64,000 nucleotides of DNA from Alkalicoccus chagannorensis DSM 18086 (GCF_000429725.1 NZ_AUCK01000013.1:1-64000), one strand, 5' to 3'. Shown: positions 16,922-25,605, numbered from the stretch's first letter. The notes: generated by a model from the sequence alone, not told the origin. Program-made: numbers and translations.

Positions 16922-17914
16922 TCAGGACCGCGGTGGCTTTTCCCGGTGCTCCGGAACCGCGGTGCGCGGCTGGGTCCCCTGAAGGACATCCTTGATGTTG
17001 AGTCCCGCGAGTTCAATCATCGTCTGTCGTGTCGGCACTGCTGCACTTCCGATGTGCGGCAGTGCTGTCACGTTTTCCAGCTGCAGCAGCGGATGGTCCG
17101 CCCCTATCGGTTCATTCGAAAACACATCAAGCCCTGCGCCTGCTATCTTCTTTTCTCTCAACGCATTCTCCAGCGCCGCTTCGTCTACAAGCGGCCCTCT
17201 CGCGATGTTAATCAGATGAGCAGTCGGTTTCATCCGCTCCAGTGCCTCCGCATCGATCATGCCTTTCGTCTCCTCTGTCAGCGGAGCGGTCAATACGACA
17301 AAATCGACGTTTTCCAGTAGATCGTTTTTCTCCATCCATACCGCACCGGTTTCTTCCTCGGCAGCCGCATTCCGGCTCCGGTTGTGATAATAAATCGTCA
17401 TATCGAACCCGCGTGCTCTTCTCGCCACAGCTGTGCCAATACTGCCCATACCAATAATACCGATGGTTGCTTGATGCACCTGCTGCCCGGCGAACATGAA
17501 CGGACCCCATCCGGTCCATCTGCCTGCTTTGACGTAGTCTGCTGCCGACGTCACCTGCCTCGCAGAAGCCAGCAGCAGCGTCCAGCCGAGATCAGCCGTT
17601 GTATCTGACAGAACATCCGGGGTGTGACAGACATAAACACCGTGACGATCCGCCGCTTTCATGTCGATATTGTCATATCCCACCGCCATGTTTGCAATGA
17701 CCTTCAGCTTCGGCGCCTTCTCCAGCAGCTCGTCCGTCACCGGATCGCTCATCATCGTCAGCAGGCCATCCGCTTCCGCGGCCTCGGCTGCAAGGACCTC
17801 TTCCGGTACGGGAATATCGGCTTCCTTCCACATCCGGATCTCCGCATGGTCTGCAAGCGTCTGAAGCTGTGCTTCGGGTAATGTTCTCGTTATGTACACG
17901 ACTGGCTTATTCAT
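16922..17914 (-). CDS. 2-hydroxyacid dehydrogenase (glyoxylate/hydroxypyruvate reductase type)
   Basis: Predicted 330-residue D-isomer-specific 2-hydroxyacid dehydrogenase. The NAD(P)-binding GMGSIG lies near residues 154-159, the catalytic Arg in NIARGPLVDE near 233, the Glu in GLDVFSNEP near 262 and the His in LPHIGSA near 280. Best guess is reduction of glyoxylate or hydroxypyruvate with NAD(P)H; exact substrate unknown. ATG 17914 follows GGGAGG and overlaps the yutF stop (ATGA), so it is translationally coupled. Last gene of yutE-yutF-dehydrogenase, with an IS605 element placed 24 bp past its end. Confidence 0.88.
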   Translation of the reverse strand: MNKPVVYITRTLPEAQLQTLADHAEIRMWKEADIPVPEEVLAAEAAEADGLLTMMSDPVTDELLEKAPKLKVIANMAVGYDNIDMKAADRHGVYVCHTPDVLSDTTADLGWTLLLASARQVTSAADYVKAGRWTGWGPFMFAGQQVHQATIGIIGMGSIGTAVARRARGFDMTIYYHNRSRNAAAEEETGAVWMEKNDLLENVDFVVLTAPLTEETKGMIDAEALERMKPTAHLINIARGPLVDEAALENALREKKIAGAGLDVFSNEPIGADHPLLQLENVTALPHIGSAAVPTRQTMIELAGLNIKDVLQGTQPRTAVPEHREKPPRS

Positions 17915-18681
17915 GTGACAACCTCCCATTCTGTTAAATCGTCGACGACGTAGTCTGGCTGCTGCTGTTTTTGTGTTAACTCCTCACGGCTGGTCAATCC
18001 TGTCAGCACCATCAGCGTGTCGATGCCTGCGGCAAATCCTGCAGAGATATCCGTATCATAATTGTCCCCGACCAGCACTACTTGTTCTTTCGGGAGATTA
18101 AGCGAGGCCATCGCAGTCGTCGTCAGCGGCTCTTCCGGCTTTCCAATCACCACCGGAGCCTGCCCAGTTGATGTCTCCACAGCGGCAGCAAGGGCCCCGT
18201 TTCCAGGCATCAACCCTCGTTCTGTAGGAATGGCTTTATCGGCATTCGTGACGATAAATGCCGCCCCGTCCCGAATAAAGAGGCACGCTGCGGCGAGTTT
18301 TTCATACGTGATCTCCCGGTCGATACCAATGACCACCACATCGGGACGATCCTCGGTCAACTGGTGCCCTGCCCTCGTTAAGGCATGAAACAATCCACGC
18401 TCTCCGACCGCAAAAACTCGGACCGTCCCATGCCGGCGGAGGAGATAGTCTGCTGCTGCCATGCTGGAGGTGATCACATGGTCCGCTGCAGCCGCAATGC
18501 CCATCTGCGTCAATTTGTCTGCTGCTTCTTCCGGCGTTTTGGATGAATTGTTGGTTATAAAACGATAAGGAATCCCCGCTTCCACAAGACGCCGCACGAG
18601 GTCAGCCCCGCCGGGAAGAACCTCGTCTCCTCGATACATCGTGCCGTCGAGATCCAGCAGGTAGCCTTGGTACTGAGTCAT
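17911..18681 (-). CDS. yutF: HAD-superfamily phosphatase YutF
   Basis: Predicted 256-residue HAD-SF-IIA hydrolase (NagD/YutF type), probably dephosphorylating nucleotides or small phosphates. Motif I is DLDGTMYRG at residues 10-18, motif II ITNNSSKT near 43-50, motif III Lys in VIGKPEEP near 180, motif IV VGDNYDTDI near 206-214. Coupled by 4-nt overlaps to yutE upstream and the dehydrogenase downstream. Length is usual for YutF. Confidence 0.92.
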   Translation of the reverse strand: MTQYQGYLLDLDGTMYRGDEVLPGGADLVRRLVEAGIPYRFITNNSSKTPEEAADKLTQMGIAAAADHVITSSMAAADYLLRRHGTVRVFAVGERGLFHALTRAGHQLTEDRPDVVVIGIDREITYEKLAAACLFIRDGAAFIVTNADKAIPTERGLMPGNGALAAAVETSTGQAPVVIGKPEEPLTTTAMASLNLPKEQVVLVGDNYDTDISAGFAAGIDTLMVLTGLTSREELTQKQQQPDYVVDDLTEWEVVT

Positions 18682-19130
18682 TCATCTTCCTCCTTTTTCG
18701 GGATAAACGCCGATACCGGCCCCATTTCCTGTTCAAGGTACCGCTTCACCTGAGCCGGGAAAGCCCTCAGCACAGCTTCTTCGGCACGGAAGGCCTTCAT
18801 CAGGGCAGCGTGATCCAGCGTGTGATACTGCTGCAGCAGTTCTTTCCGCCATGGAAGCAGCCGTCGTACTGCATGCCCTTCCTCTTCTGTCAGCACCGTT
18901 TCATCCACCATGATATCGACAATATCCTCAAAGCTGCCGGGATCTCTCATAATAAACCCGTCAATGATCTGATTGCCCGTATCCATCATTGATTCAATCA
19001 GCATATGACAGGCACGCTCGAGCGCCAGCCGATCCAGAGTGGAACTGCTGTCTGCTCTGCTGAGAAGCTCCTGCAGTTCATCAATATATGCCAGACGCTG
19101 CTCCAGCAGCGAACGATCCACAAAATACAT
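18678..19130 (-). CDS. yutE: YutE, HepT-like DUF86 protein
   Basis: Predicted 150-residue all-helical DUF86/HepT-like protein. HepT family members are often RNase toxins with an Arg-x(4-6)-His motif. Here the corresponding site reads RKELLQQY near residues 94-101, without the histidine, so toxin activity is doubtful; no MntA-type nucleotidyltransferase antitoxin is adjacent. First gene of an operon with yutF, as in B. subtilis. Start ATG 19130 follows AAAGGAGGCG. Confidence 0.85.
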   Translation of the reverse strand: MYFVDRSLLEQRLAYIDELQELLSRADSSSTLDRLALERACHMLIESMMDTGNQIIDGFIMRDPGSFEDIVDIMVDETVLTEEEGHAVRRLLPWRKELLQQYHTLDHAALMKAFRAEEAVLRAFPAQVKRYLEQEMGPVSAFIPKKEEDE

Positions 19131-19300
19131 CGAAATACGCCTCCTTTAGTATGTCACATTGGAAGCGCAGACACGAAAAAAGTGTGAAAAACTACGGCTC
19201 CTGCGTTCCAATTGTGTGTGATGTTTGATACTATAATGAAGGTAAAATACTTCACGGATACTATTATACACGCTCAGCAGACAGATTTGGAGGAATCAGA

Positions 19301-20272
19301 ATGGATCGGGAGTTAGCACTGGAAACAGCAAGAGTAACAGAAGCTGCAGCCCTGGCATCGGCACAGTGGATGGGAAGAGGAAGAAAAGATGAAGCAGATG
19401 ATGCTGCGACGACAGCCATGCGCACGATGTTCGATTCCATCAGCATGAACGGGACCGTCGTCATTGGCGAAGGCGAGCTGGATGAGGCACCCATGCTGTA
19501 CATAGGAGAGAAACTCGGCAGCGGAGAGGGGCCGGAAGTGGATATTGCCGTCGACCCGCTCGAAGGAACGAATATCGTAGCGAAAGGCCACCCGAACGCG
19601 ATGGCCGTCATTGCTATCGCTGAACGGGGCGCCCTGCTGCATGCACCGGATATGTATATGGAGAAACTCGTGGTTGGACCGGAAGCGGCAGGCCTTGTCC
19701 GACTGGACGATCCTATCGAAAAAACGATCGATATCACCGCGAAAATGAATGATAAGCGGGTCCGGGATATGACCGTGATCATTCAGGAGCGGGAGCGTCA
19801 TCAGGAGCTCGTCGAACGCGTCCAGCAGAAAGGCGCCCGGGTGAAACTTTTCGGGGACGGCGATGTCGGTGCTTCTATCGCAACCGCCATGCCAAGAACC
19901 GGGATTGATCTCTTTATCGGTACAGGAGGAGCTCCGGAAGGCGTCATTTCTGCCGCTGCGATTAAGGCGCTCGGCGGGGACATGCAGGCCCGTCTTGTGC
20001 CTTCCAATGAAGAAGAGGCAGAGCGCTGCCGGAAGATGGGACTGCACGATCCCCAGGCTCTGCTGATGCTCGATGACCTCGTCAAAAGCGATGACGCTAT
20101 CTTTGCAGCAACCGGAGTTTCCACAGGGGAGCTGCTGGAAGGGGTCCGTTTTCTCGGACAGGATCTGGTGGAAACAGACACCCTCGTCATGAGAGCCAAG
20201 ACAGGGACGGTTCGTTATATCAAAGCTCATCACCGGCTGAATCAAAAGCCGCATTTAATCGAAACCGATTGA
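19301..20272 (+). CDS. glpX: Fructose-1,6-bisphosphatase class II GlpX
   Basis: Predicted 323-residue GlpX-type fructose-1,6-bisphosphatase, hydrolysing fructose-1,6-bisphosphate to fructose-6-phosphate in gluconeogenesis. Metal- and phosphate-binding motifs are visible: GEGELDEAPML near residues 56-66, DPLEGTN near 87-93, and GTGGAPEGVISAAA near 206-219. Length is typical (about 320). ATG 19301 follows TTTGGAGG. Stands alone; a TATAAT at 19232-19237 lies upstream without a good -35. Confidence 0.94.
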   Translation: MDRELALETARVTEAAALASAQWMGRGRKDEADDAATTAMRTMFDSISMNGTVVIGEGELDEAPMLYIGEKLGSGEGPEVDIAVDPLEGTNIVAKGHPNAMAVIAIAERGALLHAPDMYMEKLVVGPEAAGLVRLDDPIEKTIDITAKMNDKRVRDMTVIIQERERHQELVERVQQKGARVKLFGDGDVGASIATAMPRTGIDLFIGTGGAPEGVISAAAIKALGGDMQARLVPSNEEEAERCRKMGLHDPQALLMLDDLVKSDDAIFAATGVSTGELLEGVRFLGQDLVETDTLVMRAKTGTVRYIKAHHRLNQKPHLIETD

Positions 20273-20394
20273 TGTCACGGAACCGACGCTGGCAGAGCGG
20301 TGCTCCGTTATCCCCGATGCGGCAACAATGGAGACTGCCCGCCCCGCAAGGACGCCTTTCGTCGGACCAGCGCAGGCCACAGGCTTTTGGAGGA

Positions 20395-20476
20395 AGAAAG
20401 AGGCTTTCTTTCTTCCCGTACAGTGCATGAAGCCGTCTTCTTCTTGTATGAGAACTTAAACATTCCTATATTTTAA
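20395..20476 (+). repeat. Family B repeat, 3' half
   Basis: Shows the GAGGAAGAAAG...CTTTCTTCCC hairpin, the CAGTGCATGAAGCCG segment, and the tail GAGAACTTAAACATTCCTAT of family B. A family A left end starts immediately after it at 20477. Confidence 0.65.
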
Positions 20477-20525
20477 GGTTCTCATCCCCATGTTGAGCAG
20501 GCTCAGGGATGCTCTTTAAAAAGAA
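20477..20525 (+). repeat. Family A left end, truncated copy
   Basis: Begins GGTTCTCATCCCCATGTTGA and continues with GCAGGCTCAGGGATGCTC, matching the first 45 or so bases of the full element at 20824. The remainder of the element is missing. Confidence 0.65.
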
Positions 20526-20662
20526 AGCTCTGTTATTGTTTATTGTTGATAATGACAGAAAACGCCGCTGCAACTCGGCAGGCTTGCCGTGGAGGAAATC
20601 TCCAGCTTCCTCGGTCTAACGCCCTGCGGGATCTTCCCATCTCCTTCTTCCACAGGCGTCCG
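20526..20662 (-). repeat. Family C repeat, inverted copy
   Basis: Read on the minus strand it matches family C at 25318-25455: GGACGCCTGTGGAAG, then GACCGAGGAAG, CTCCACGGCAAGC, GGCGTTTTCTGTCATTATCA and a final AGAGCTTTC. More diverged than the other two copies. Confidence 0.5.
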
Positions 20663-20735
20663 CCGGTCTTCGCTGCGTCCTTCTGAAAGAAAAGAAACGT
20701 TTATGAAACGGAGCAGGCCCAGGCTATTTTTCGAG

Positions 20736-21150
20736 ACGCCTGCGGATAAAGAAAGCGTGAAGATCCTCCCGGACGTAAGGGAGGGAGAGCGGAAGGATGT
20801 CTCCGCGGCAAGCGAAGAAAAAAGGTTCTCATTCACATGTTGGGCTGATTAGGCTTAGGAATGCTCAAACGCTTTTCAAATGGCGGACCTATGATTCTCT
20901 TTGAAAAGAAAAAACAAAAACGACCCCTTTTCAGGAGTGAAGGGCGGAGACGCCAGAGGGATCAAGCGCAGTCCGAAAATCCTCCTCGCAACGCGAGGAG
21001 AGTGGAGGGCAAGCCCCTTGGCAAGCGTCCGCCTGAAACGGAAGAAAAGATGCCACGGAAATGAACCTCTACCCCAACATGTATTTTAGAACCAGAAAAA
21101 AGAGCCGCAGGCGTACTTTTGTTATAACAACACTAGGCTTTAACAAAGCC
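20736..21150 (+). repeat. Family C repeat, interrupted by a family A element
   Basis: The left arm GACGCCTGCGG is at 20736-20746 and the right arm CCGCAGGCGTA at 21105-21115. Removing the family A insertion (20824-21093) and one 8-bp repeat restores a sequence collinear with the uninterrupted family C copy at 25318-25455. Confidence 0.75.
20824..21093 (+). mobile_element. Family A MITE-like element, complete, with 8-bp duplication
   Basis: 270-bp element with imperfect terminal inverted repeats. The left end starts GGTTCTCATTCACATGTTGG, and the complement of the right end starts GGTTCTAAAATACATGTTGG; 17 of the first 22 positions agree. It is flanked by an exact 8-bp direct repeat AGAAAAAA (20816-20823 and 21094-21101). 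No open frame of useful length lies inside. The internal core GGCGGAGACGCCAGAGGG and CTTGGCAAGCGTCCG recur in other copies. Confidence 0.85.
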
Positions 21151-21340
21151 AAAAAGAAAAACAAAACGAACCCTTTTCAGTATGGAAGGGCGGCGACGCC
21201 AGAGGGATCAAGCGGCGTCCGAACATCCTCCTCGCATTGCGAGGAGAATGGAGGGCAGCGCCACTTGGCAAGCGTCCGACTGAAACGGAAGAAAAGATGT
21301 CACGGACATGAACCTCTACCCCAACATGTTTTTTAGAACC
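21151..21340 (+). mobile_element. Family A element, left end missing
   Basis: Shares the core GGCGGCGACGCCAGAGGG and the right end CCCCAACATG...AGAACC (ends 21340) with the complete copy at 20824. The first 70 bp or so are replaced by the end of the family C sequence, so the left boundary near 21151 is a truncation or recombination point. Confidence 0.7.
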
Positions 21341-21353
21341 ATTTCTTACAAAC

Positions 21354-21396
21354 AAAACGCTTTCGACGAACCTACATGGGTCGTCGAAAGCGTTTT
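21354..21396. terminator. yutD terminator
   Basis: AAAACGCTTTCGACGA (21354-21369) pairs perfectly with TCGTCGAAAGCGTTTT (21381-21396), 16 bp. T-rich sequence follows on both strands. Confidence 0.88.
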
Positions 21397-21505
21397 TCAC
21401 GTGCTGGAGAACTGTTGTCCCAGCGTCTTTTTTCACTCCGTGACATCACACGCCGGTTTGTTTTGTTTGGCAGGACTAGATTATTCCTGCGTTAATAACG
21501 ACCGG

Positions 21506-21838
21506 TTATACCTGTGCAGGCTCTTCCGGATGTTCCTCCGCTTTGCCTTCTTCTTTGGCATGGGACTGCTTCACTTTTCTTACGACGAAGTACGCACAGC
21601 CAAAATTACAGTACTCGTACAAGTACTCGTGCAGAAAACTGATTTTCGCATCCTGCGGCGATTTGCGGTGGTGATCCTCGAAAAACCCTTTGAGCCTGAG
21701 CTGATCGTAACCCCAGTCACCGACAATATAATCATATTTATTCAAGATGTCGCTGTATCGTTCTTTAAACGCCTCTTCCGACCATCCATCACGGAAGTTT
21801 TCCACTACTTCATACGTGTGCCCTTGTACTTTCAACAT
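21506..21838 (-). CDS. yutD: YutD family protein
   Basis: Predicted 110-residue YutD family protein of Firmicutes, function unknown. The family block YDYIVGDWGYDQLRLKGFF lies at about residues 35-53, followed by ISFLHEYLYEYCNFGCAYFVVRK with a Cys pair near 77 and 80. The C-terminal 20 residues are acidic and disordered. ATG 21838 follows AGGTGG. Upstream neighbour is lipA, as in B. subtilis. Confidence 0.9.
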   Translation of the reverse strand: MLKVQGHTYEVVENFRDGWSEEAFKERYSDILNKYDYIVGDWGYDQLRLKGFFEDHHRKSPQDAKISFLHEYLYEYCNFGCAYFVVRKVKQSHAKEEGKAEEHPEEPAQV

Positions 21839-21974
21839 CGTCCGTCCACCTGCCTTTCTCTTCTAATCATGCCGCATTCCTGTCGAAATTTCAATCCTTC
21901 TTCCGCCTGTGCCGAGGATCTGCCGGACAGGCAGGGATGCGGTTCCGCATCGATAACGTTAAAACAGAGAAGAA

Positions 21975-21999
21975 CCGTCCGGAGCAGTGCTCCAGACGG
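21975..21999 (-). terminator. Possible lipA terminator
   Basis: CCGTC...GACGG enclosing CGGAGCA/TGCTCC forms a 12-bp hairpin (21975-21999). On the minus strand TTCTTCTCTGTTTT follows, a weak T-tract. Confidence 0.5.
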
Positions 22000-22017
22000 C
22001 CCATACGTGCGAGACGA

Positions 22018-22908
22018 TTATGCTTTTGCTGCTGCGTTCACCTGTTCGTCAGCATGGTAGGAAGAGCGGACGAGCGGTCCAGCTTCGCAGTGCTTGAAGC
22101 CTTTCTCCAGTGCGATTTCTTTCAGCTCGGCGAATTCTTCCGGCGTCCAGTATTTTTTGATTTTCAGATGCGATTTCGTCGGCTGGAGATACTGGCCGAT
22201 TGTCATGATATCAACATCGACCGAACGGAGGTCATCCATGACTTCCAATATTTCTTCCTTCGTTTCACCAAGCCCGATCATCAGGCTGGATTTCGTTGGA
22301 ATCGACGGATTGAGTTCTTTGGACGTTTTCAGAACACCGAGAGTACGATCATATGTCGCACGTGCTCTGACACGAGGGGTCAGGCTGCGGACCGTCTCGA
22401 TATTATGATTGAAAATATCCGGCTTCGCTTCAATCAGGGTACTGACATTCTCTTCCTTACCACCCATATCAGAAGGCAGCACTTCAATACTCGTGTCGGG
22501 ATTCAATTCACGTACTTTTCTGACCGTTTCAGCAAATACTGCAGCGCCGCCGTCTTTTAAGTCGTCTCGTGCCACCGCAGTGATAACGACGTGACGCAGA
22601 CCCATTACTTGAACGGATTCGGCAAGACGTTCCGGCTCGCCCCAGTCCAGTTCATTCGGCAGGCCCGTCTTGACTGCGCAGAAACGGCATGCACGTGTAC
22701 ATACATCACCAAGAATCATAAACGTCGCCGTTTTTCTTTCCGCCCAGCATTCGTGAATATTTGGACAGCGCGCTTCTTCACAAACTGTGTGAAGGCGTTT
22801 CTCGCGCATCAGTTTCTTCAGTCCTGTATACGATTCATTTGTATTCAGCTTTATCTTCAACCACTCGGGCTTGCGGAGATATTCTTCCTGTTTCGCCACG
22901 AAGGTCAC
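22018..22908 (-). CDS. lipA: Lipoyl synthase LipA
   Basis: Predicted 296-residue radical-SAM lipoyl synthase, inserting two sulfurs into octanoyl groups on lipoyl domains such as GcvH or E2. The auxiliary cluster motif is C43-x4-C48-x5-C54 ([12 protein letters not shown]), and the radical-SAM motif is C70-x3-C74-x2-C77 (CTRACRFC). The C-terminal RSSYHAD serine ligand is present. Length is standard. GcvH, one of its targets, is encoded at 43.8 kb. Confidence 0.95.
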   Translation of the reverse strand: MTFVAKQEEYLRKPEWLKIKLNTNESYTGLKKLMREKRLHTVCEEARCPNIHECWAERKTATFMILGDVCTRACRFCAVKTGLPNELDWGEPERLAESVQVMGLRHVVITAVARDDLKDGGAAVFAETVRKVRELNPDTSIEVLPSDMGGKEENVSTLIEAKPDIFNHNIETVRSLTPRVRARATYDRTLGVLKTSKELNPSIPTKSSLMIGLGETKEEILEVMDDLRSVDVDIMTIGQYLQPTKSHLKIKKYWTPEEFAELKEIALEKGFKHCEAGPLVRSSYHADEQVNAAAKA

Positions 22909-23119
22909 GCCCCTTTTTCTATGTTTATATTTTCACTATATTCACTTTACCACACCCCGGGGCACACCACCAAGAAAGAAAGGCCGCATCCTCCGTTGCC
23001 GGATTATTCTGTCTTTTTCAGCTGCCATTCTCTGTTAAAGACCGCCTTTGATCGCGGTTATTCAGTCATTTCGTACGCCTTCTCTTCCCAAGTCACAAGC
23101 GCGTAACAGCTTGTACCAC

Positions 23120-23196
23120 AGGCTTGTTGAGGGAGGAACAAGTTCTTCGTTCTTCCCGCGCAGCGCATGGGGCCGCTTTCTCCCTCGATAAAAACC
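23120..23196 (+). repeat. Family B repeat, left part
   Basis: CACAGGCTTGTTGAGGGAGG, then GTTCTTCGTTCTTCCCGCGC and AGCGCATGGGGCCG match the middle of family B. The tail resumes after the family A insertion at about 23409-23427. Confidence 0.55.
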
Positions 23197-23408
23197 GGTT
23201 CTCATTCACATATTGGGTGAATAGACTTAGGCGTGCTCAGACGCTTTGCAAATGACACCTAGGAATCTCTCTGAAAAGAAAAAACAAAAACGAATTTTTT
23301 TCAGCAGTGAAGGGCGGCGATGCCAGAGTGAAAAACACCGTCCGAACATCCTCCTCGCCGCGCGAGGGTTGTTGAGAACAGCGCCGATTGACAGGCGTCC
23401 GACTGAGA
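23197..23408 (+). mobile_element. Family A element, right end missing
   Basis: Left end GGTTCTCATTCACATATTGG at 23197, core GGCGGCGATGCCAGAG and CAGGCGTCCGACTGAGAAC. The CCCCAACATG...AGAACC right end is absent; the sequence passes instead into a family B tail (GTATACATTCCTATCAC). It was probably inserted into a family B copy (its left half is at 23120-23196) and later lost one end. Confidence 0.65.
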
Positions 23409-23434
23409 ACGTATACATTCCTATCACACAAAAA

Positions 23435-23464
23435 AAGGAGCTGCCTGTGATCAGACAGCTCCTT
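23435..23464 (-). terminator. Terminator of the NSS transporter gene
   Basis: AAGGAGCTG (23435-23443) pairs with CAGCTCCTT (23456-23464). On the minus strand it is followed by T6-T7. Confidence 0.85.
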
Positions 23465-23485
23465 CCCTTATGGTTCATGATGCCA

Positions 23486-24823
23486 TTAACCAGTAATGGC
23501 AGAGATGACGTTTTGAATAAGGATAAGCAGAATACCTACCGGTGCGATGATCCGCAGGAACCAGATCCAGATCAAGCCGATAGTCGTATCGGTCAGGCCT
23601 GTTTCCTTCAGTACGTCAACTTTATTCCAACCCCACCCGACGAACAGGGCGATAATAAATCCACCGAGAGGAAGGGTGTACTGGTCGGTCACTGTATCAA
23701 CCAGATCCAGGAAGTCGAAAGGAATCGGTCCACCTTGACTCAGAGCGGATGGAACACCAAACAGAGTTACAGCGACACCTGCAAGCAGTGTTGCCTTCCG
23801 TCGATTCCAGTTCAGCTGACGCATGACATAGGATACACTTACCTCCAGCAGAGAAATGGCGGAAGAAAGCGCCGCAATCGCAACGAGGAAGAAGAAGAAG
23901 ATACCAAAAATGACTCCCCCGCCACCCATGAGGTTAAATACTTCCGGCAGTGCGATGAAGATGAGGCCAGGACCGTCTCCTGGCTCCACGCTCGCAAAGG
24001 TGAACACAGCCGGGAAAATGACGATACCGGCTACGATCGCGAAGAGCGTATCAAGAGCAACAACGCCGCCCGCTGCGGATGGCAGTTTCGCCTGTTTACT
24101 CAGGTAAGAGGAGTACGTAATCATCGCACCCATACCGAGAGACAAGGTGAAAAAGGCCTGTCCGATCGCTGCGGACCACACGTTGAAGTCCCCAAAGGCT
24201 GTCCAGTCTGGAGAGAACAGAAATGCCAGACCTTCTCCTGCGCCATCCAGCGTCAGGCTGTAGCCGGCAAGGAAAATCAAGATGAGTGCCAGAAGCGGCA
24301 TAAACACTTTATTGGAAAGCTCGATGCCTTTTTTGACACCGAAGAAAACGATTCCAAGCACGAGTGCCATGAAAATAAACTGCCAGATGACAGGCGAGAG
24401 CCCGCCTCCGATAAACGCTTCAAAAAACTCGCCGTACCCTTCCTGCTCAATGCCGCCTGCCTGGCCGGTGACAAAGGAGAAGAAGTAGTACAGCACCCAC
24501 CCTGCAATAACGCCGTAGAACGAGAGGATGAGAAAAGAAGTCAGTACTCCAAGGATACCGGCAATGACCCAGGGTTTCCCGGGAGCGATATTATTAAACG
24601 ATCCAACGACATCCGATTGTCCACGGCGGCCGATGGAGAACTCCGCAAGCAGCACGGGCAGACCAATCAGGAAAATACAGATAACATAAATTAATAAGAA
24701 CGTTGCACCGCCGCTTTCCCCCGCAACATAGGAAAAACGCCAGATATTTCCCAGCCCGACTGCTGAACCGACAGCCGCAAGAATAAAGCCCAGTTTCGTC
24801 GCAAACTGTTCTCTTGTCTCCAT
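23486..24823 (-). CDS. Sodium-dependent transporter of the NSS/SNF family
   Basis: Predicted 445-residue LeuT-fold sodium symporter, usually importing amino acids or amines. Helix 1 carries the unwound, ion- and substrate-binding AAVGSAVGLGNIWRFSY at residues 16-32; helix 6 has the FFTLSLGMGAMITYSSY segment near 225-241. About eleven or twelve hydrophobic helices are visible, the length of short bacterial members such as MhsT. Start ATG 24823 follows AAAGGGGG. Driven by a textbook promoter at 24945-24973. Substrate not predictable; hydrophobic amino acids are most likely by family. Confidence 0.93.
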   Translation of the reverse strand: METREQFATKLGFILAAVGSAVGLGNIWRFSYVAGESGGATFLLIYVICIFLIGLPVLLAEFSIGRRGQSDVVGSFNNIAPGKPWVIAGILGVLTSFLILSFYGVIAGWVLYYFFSFVTGQAGGIEQEGYGEFFEAFIGGGLSPVIWQFIFMALVLGIVFFGVKKGIELSNKVFMPLLALILIFLAGYSLTLDGAGEGLAFLFSPDWTAFGDFNVWSAAIGQAFFTLSLGMGAMITYSSYLSKQAKLPSAAGGVVALDTLFAIVAGIVIFPAVFTFASVEPGDGPGLIFIALPEVFNLMGGGGVIFGIFFFFLVAIAALSSAISLLEVSVSYVMRQLNWNRRKATLLAGVAVTLFGVPSALSQGGPIPFDFLDLVDTVTDQYTLPLGGFIIALFVGWGWNKVDVLKETGLTDTTIGLIWIWFLRIIAPVGILLILIQNVISAITG

Positions 24824-24944
24824 AAGTATACTCCCCCTTTAACATTCTGTATTGAATAAGTACATGGTGTGATGGACTACGCTGTGTGGACCGGGTCGTC
24901 CCTCCCCTCTTCCTTCCTTAATTATCTATCCGCTTTGCTATTTC

Positions 24945-24973
24945 ATTATAATGTCAGCTTGTGAAAATGTCAA
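24945..24973 (-). promoter_or_regulatory. Consensus promoter of the NSS transporter gene
   Basis: Minus strand -35 TTGACA (24968-24973), 17-nt spacer, -10 TATAAT (24945-24950): a perfect sigma-A consensus. The 5' leader to the start codon is about 115 nt; I saw no riboswitch pattern in it. Confidence 0.85.
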
Positions 24974-25317
24974 AGAATTTTCGGAATATTTATTTTACAC
25001 TGAAAACAGTCGTGAGAATGGGTCACTTCACTCCATCAATGCGTCAGCGTGATGGAGAAAAAGGGAGTCAGAGCGGCAATTCATTTTCCTTTAATAACAA
25101 ACGAGGAGAGAGCAGCTAACGTAAATGCCGAGGCACCGGGGTGTTTTCCCTTCCTTCTAAGAGGCAGTAGCTCTCTGTGATTCCTGCTTTCAGCGGACGA
25201 CTGACGCACTGCCGATCGCGTGCTCCTGCAATCCGATGTCTTCATCTACGCTGAACCTTCTTTATTTGCAGGCTCGTGGTTTGATAAGGAGCACAAAGGC
25301 GCTCGCGCTTTTGTTCA

Positions 25318-25455
25318 GACGCCTGCGGAAAAGAAAGCGTGACAATCATCCCGGACGAAAGGAAGGGACCGCGGAAGAATTCTCCGTGGCAAGCGGAGAA
25401 AACGGAGCCGCAGGCGTCCTTTTTATATCAACACCAGCCTTTCACAGAGCTTCCT
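25318..25455 (+). repeat. Family C repeat, uninterrupted copy
   Basis: An 11-bp perfect inverted repeat GACGCCTGCGG (25318-25328) and CCGCAGGCGTC (25408-25418) encloses 79 bp with an inner CTCCG-TGGCAAG-CGGAG hairpin. It is followed by CTTTTTATATC and AACACCAGCCTTTCACAGAG. The shape, a closed stem then a T-run, resembles a structured RNA with terminator, but transcription is unproven. It gives the empty-site reference for the family A insertion at 20824. Confidence 0.65.
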
Positions 25456-25459
25456 ACAA

Positions 25460-25605
25460 AGGAACAAAAGCGCAAAGCGCCTTTTGGTCGGAACGGCGTG
25501 CGGAAGCGCTGCAAGCCTTTTGAGGGAAGAAGACGTTTTTGTTTCTTCCCGTGCAGCGCATGAAGCCGCCGTCCCCCTGTATGAAAACTTATGCTTTCTT
25601 ATACT
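25460..25605 (+). repeat. Family B repeat copy
   Basis: Runs from GGAACAAAAGCGCAAAGCGC to ATGAAAACTTATGCTTTCTT. Contains nested complementary arms GCGCTGC / GCAGCGC and GGGAAGAA / TTTCTTCCC. About 85-90 percent similar by eye to the tandem copies at 46.2-46.6 kb. Confidence 0.8.

Noticed and set aside
18678-19130. HepT-MntA toxin-antitoxin system
   Set aside because: The DUF86 protein lacks the motif histidine and has no MntA partner; it belongs to the conserved yutE-yutF pair.
23197-23430. Target-site duplication around the 23.2 kb family A copy
   Set aside because: The right end is missing, so no duplication can be scored.
23246-24694. 482-codon plus-strand frame opposite the NSS transporter
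   Set aside because: It is the antisense of a clear transporter gene, has no recognisable domain and begins inside a family A repeat.
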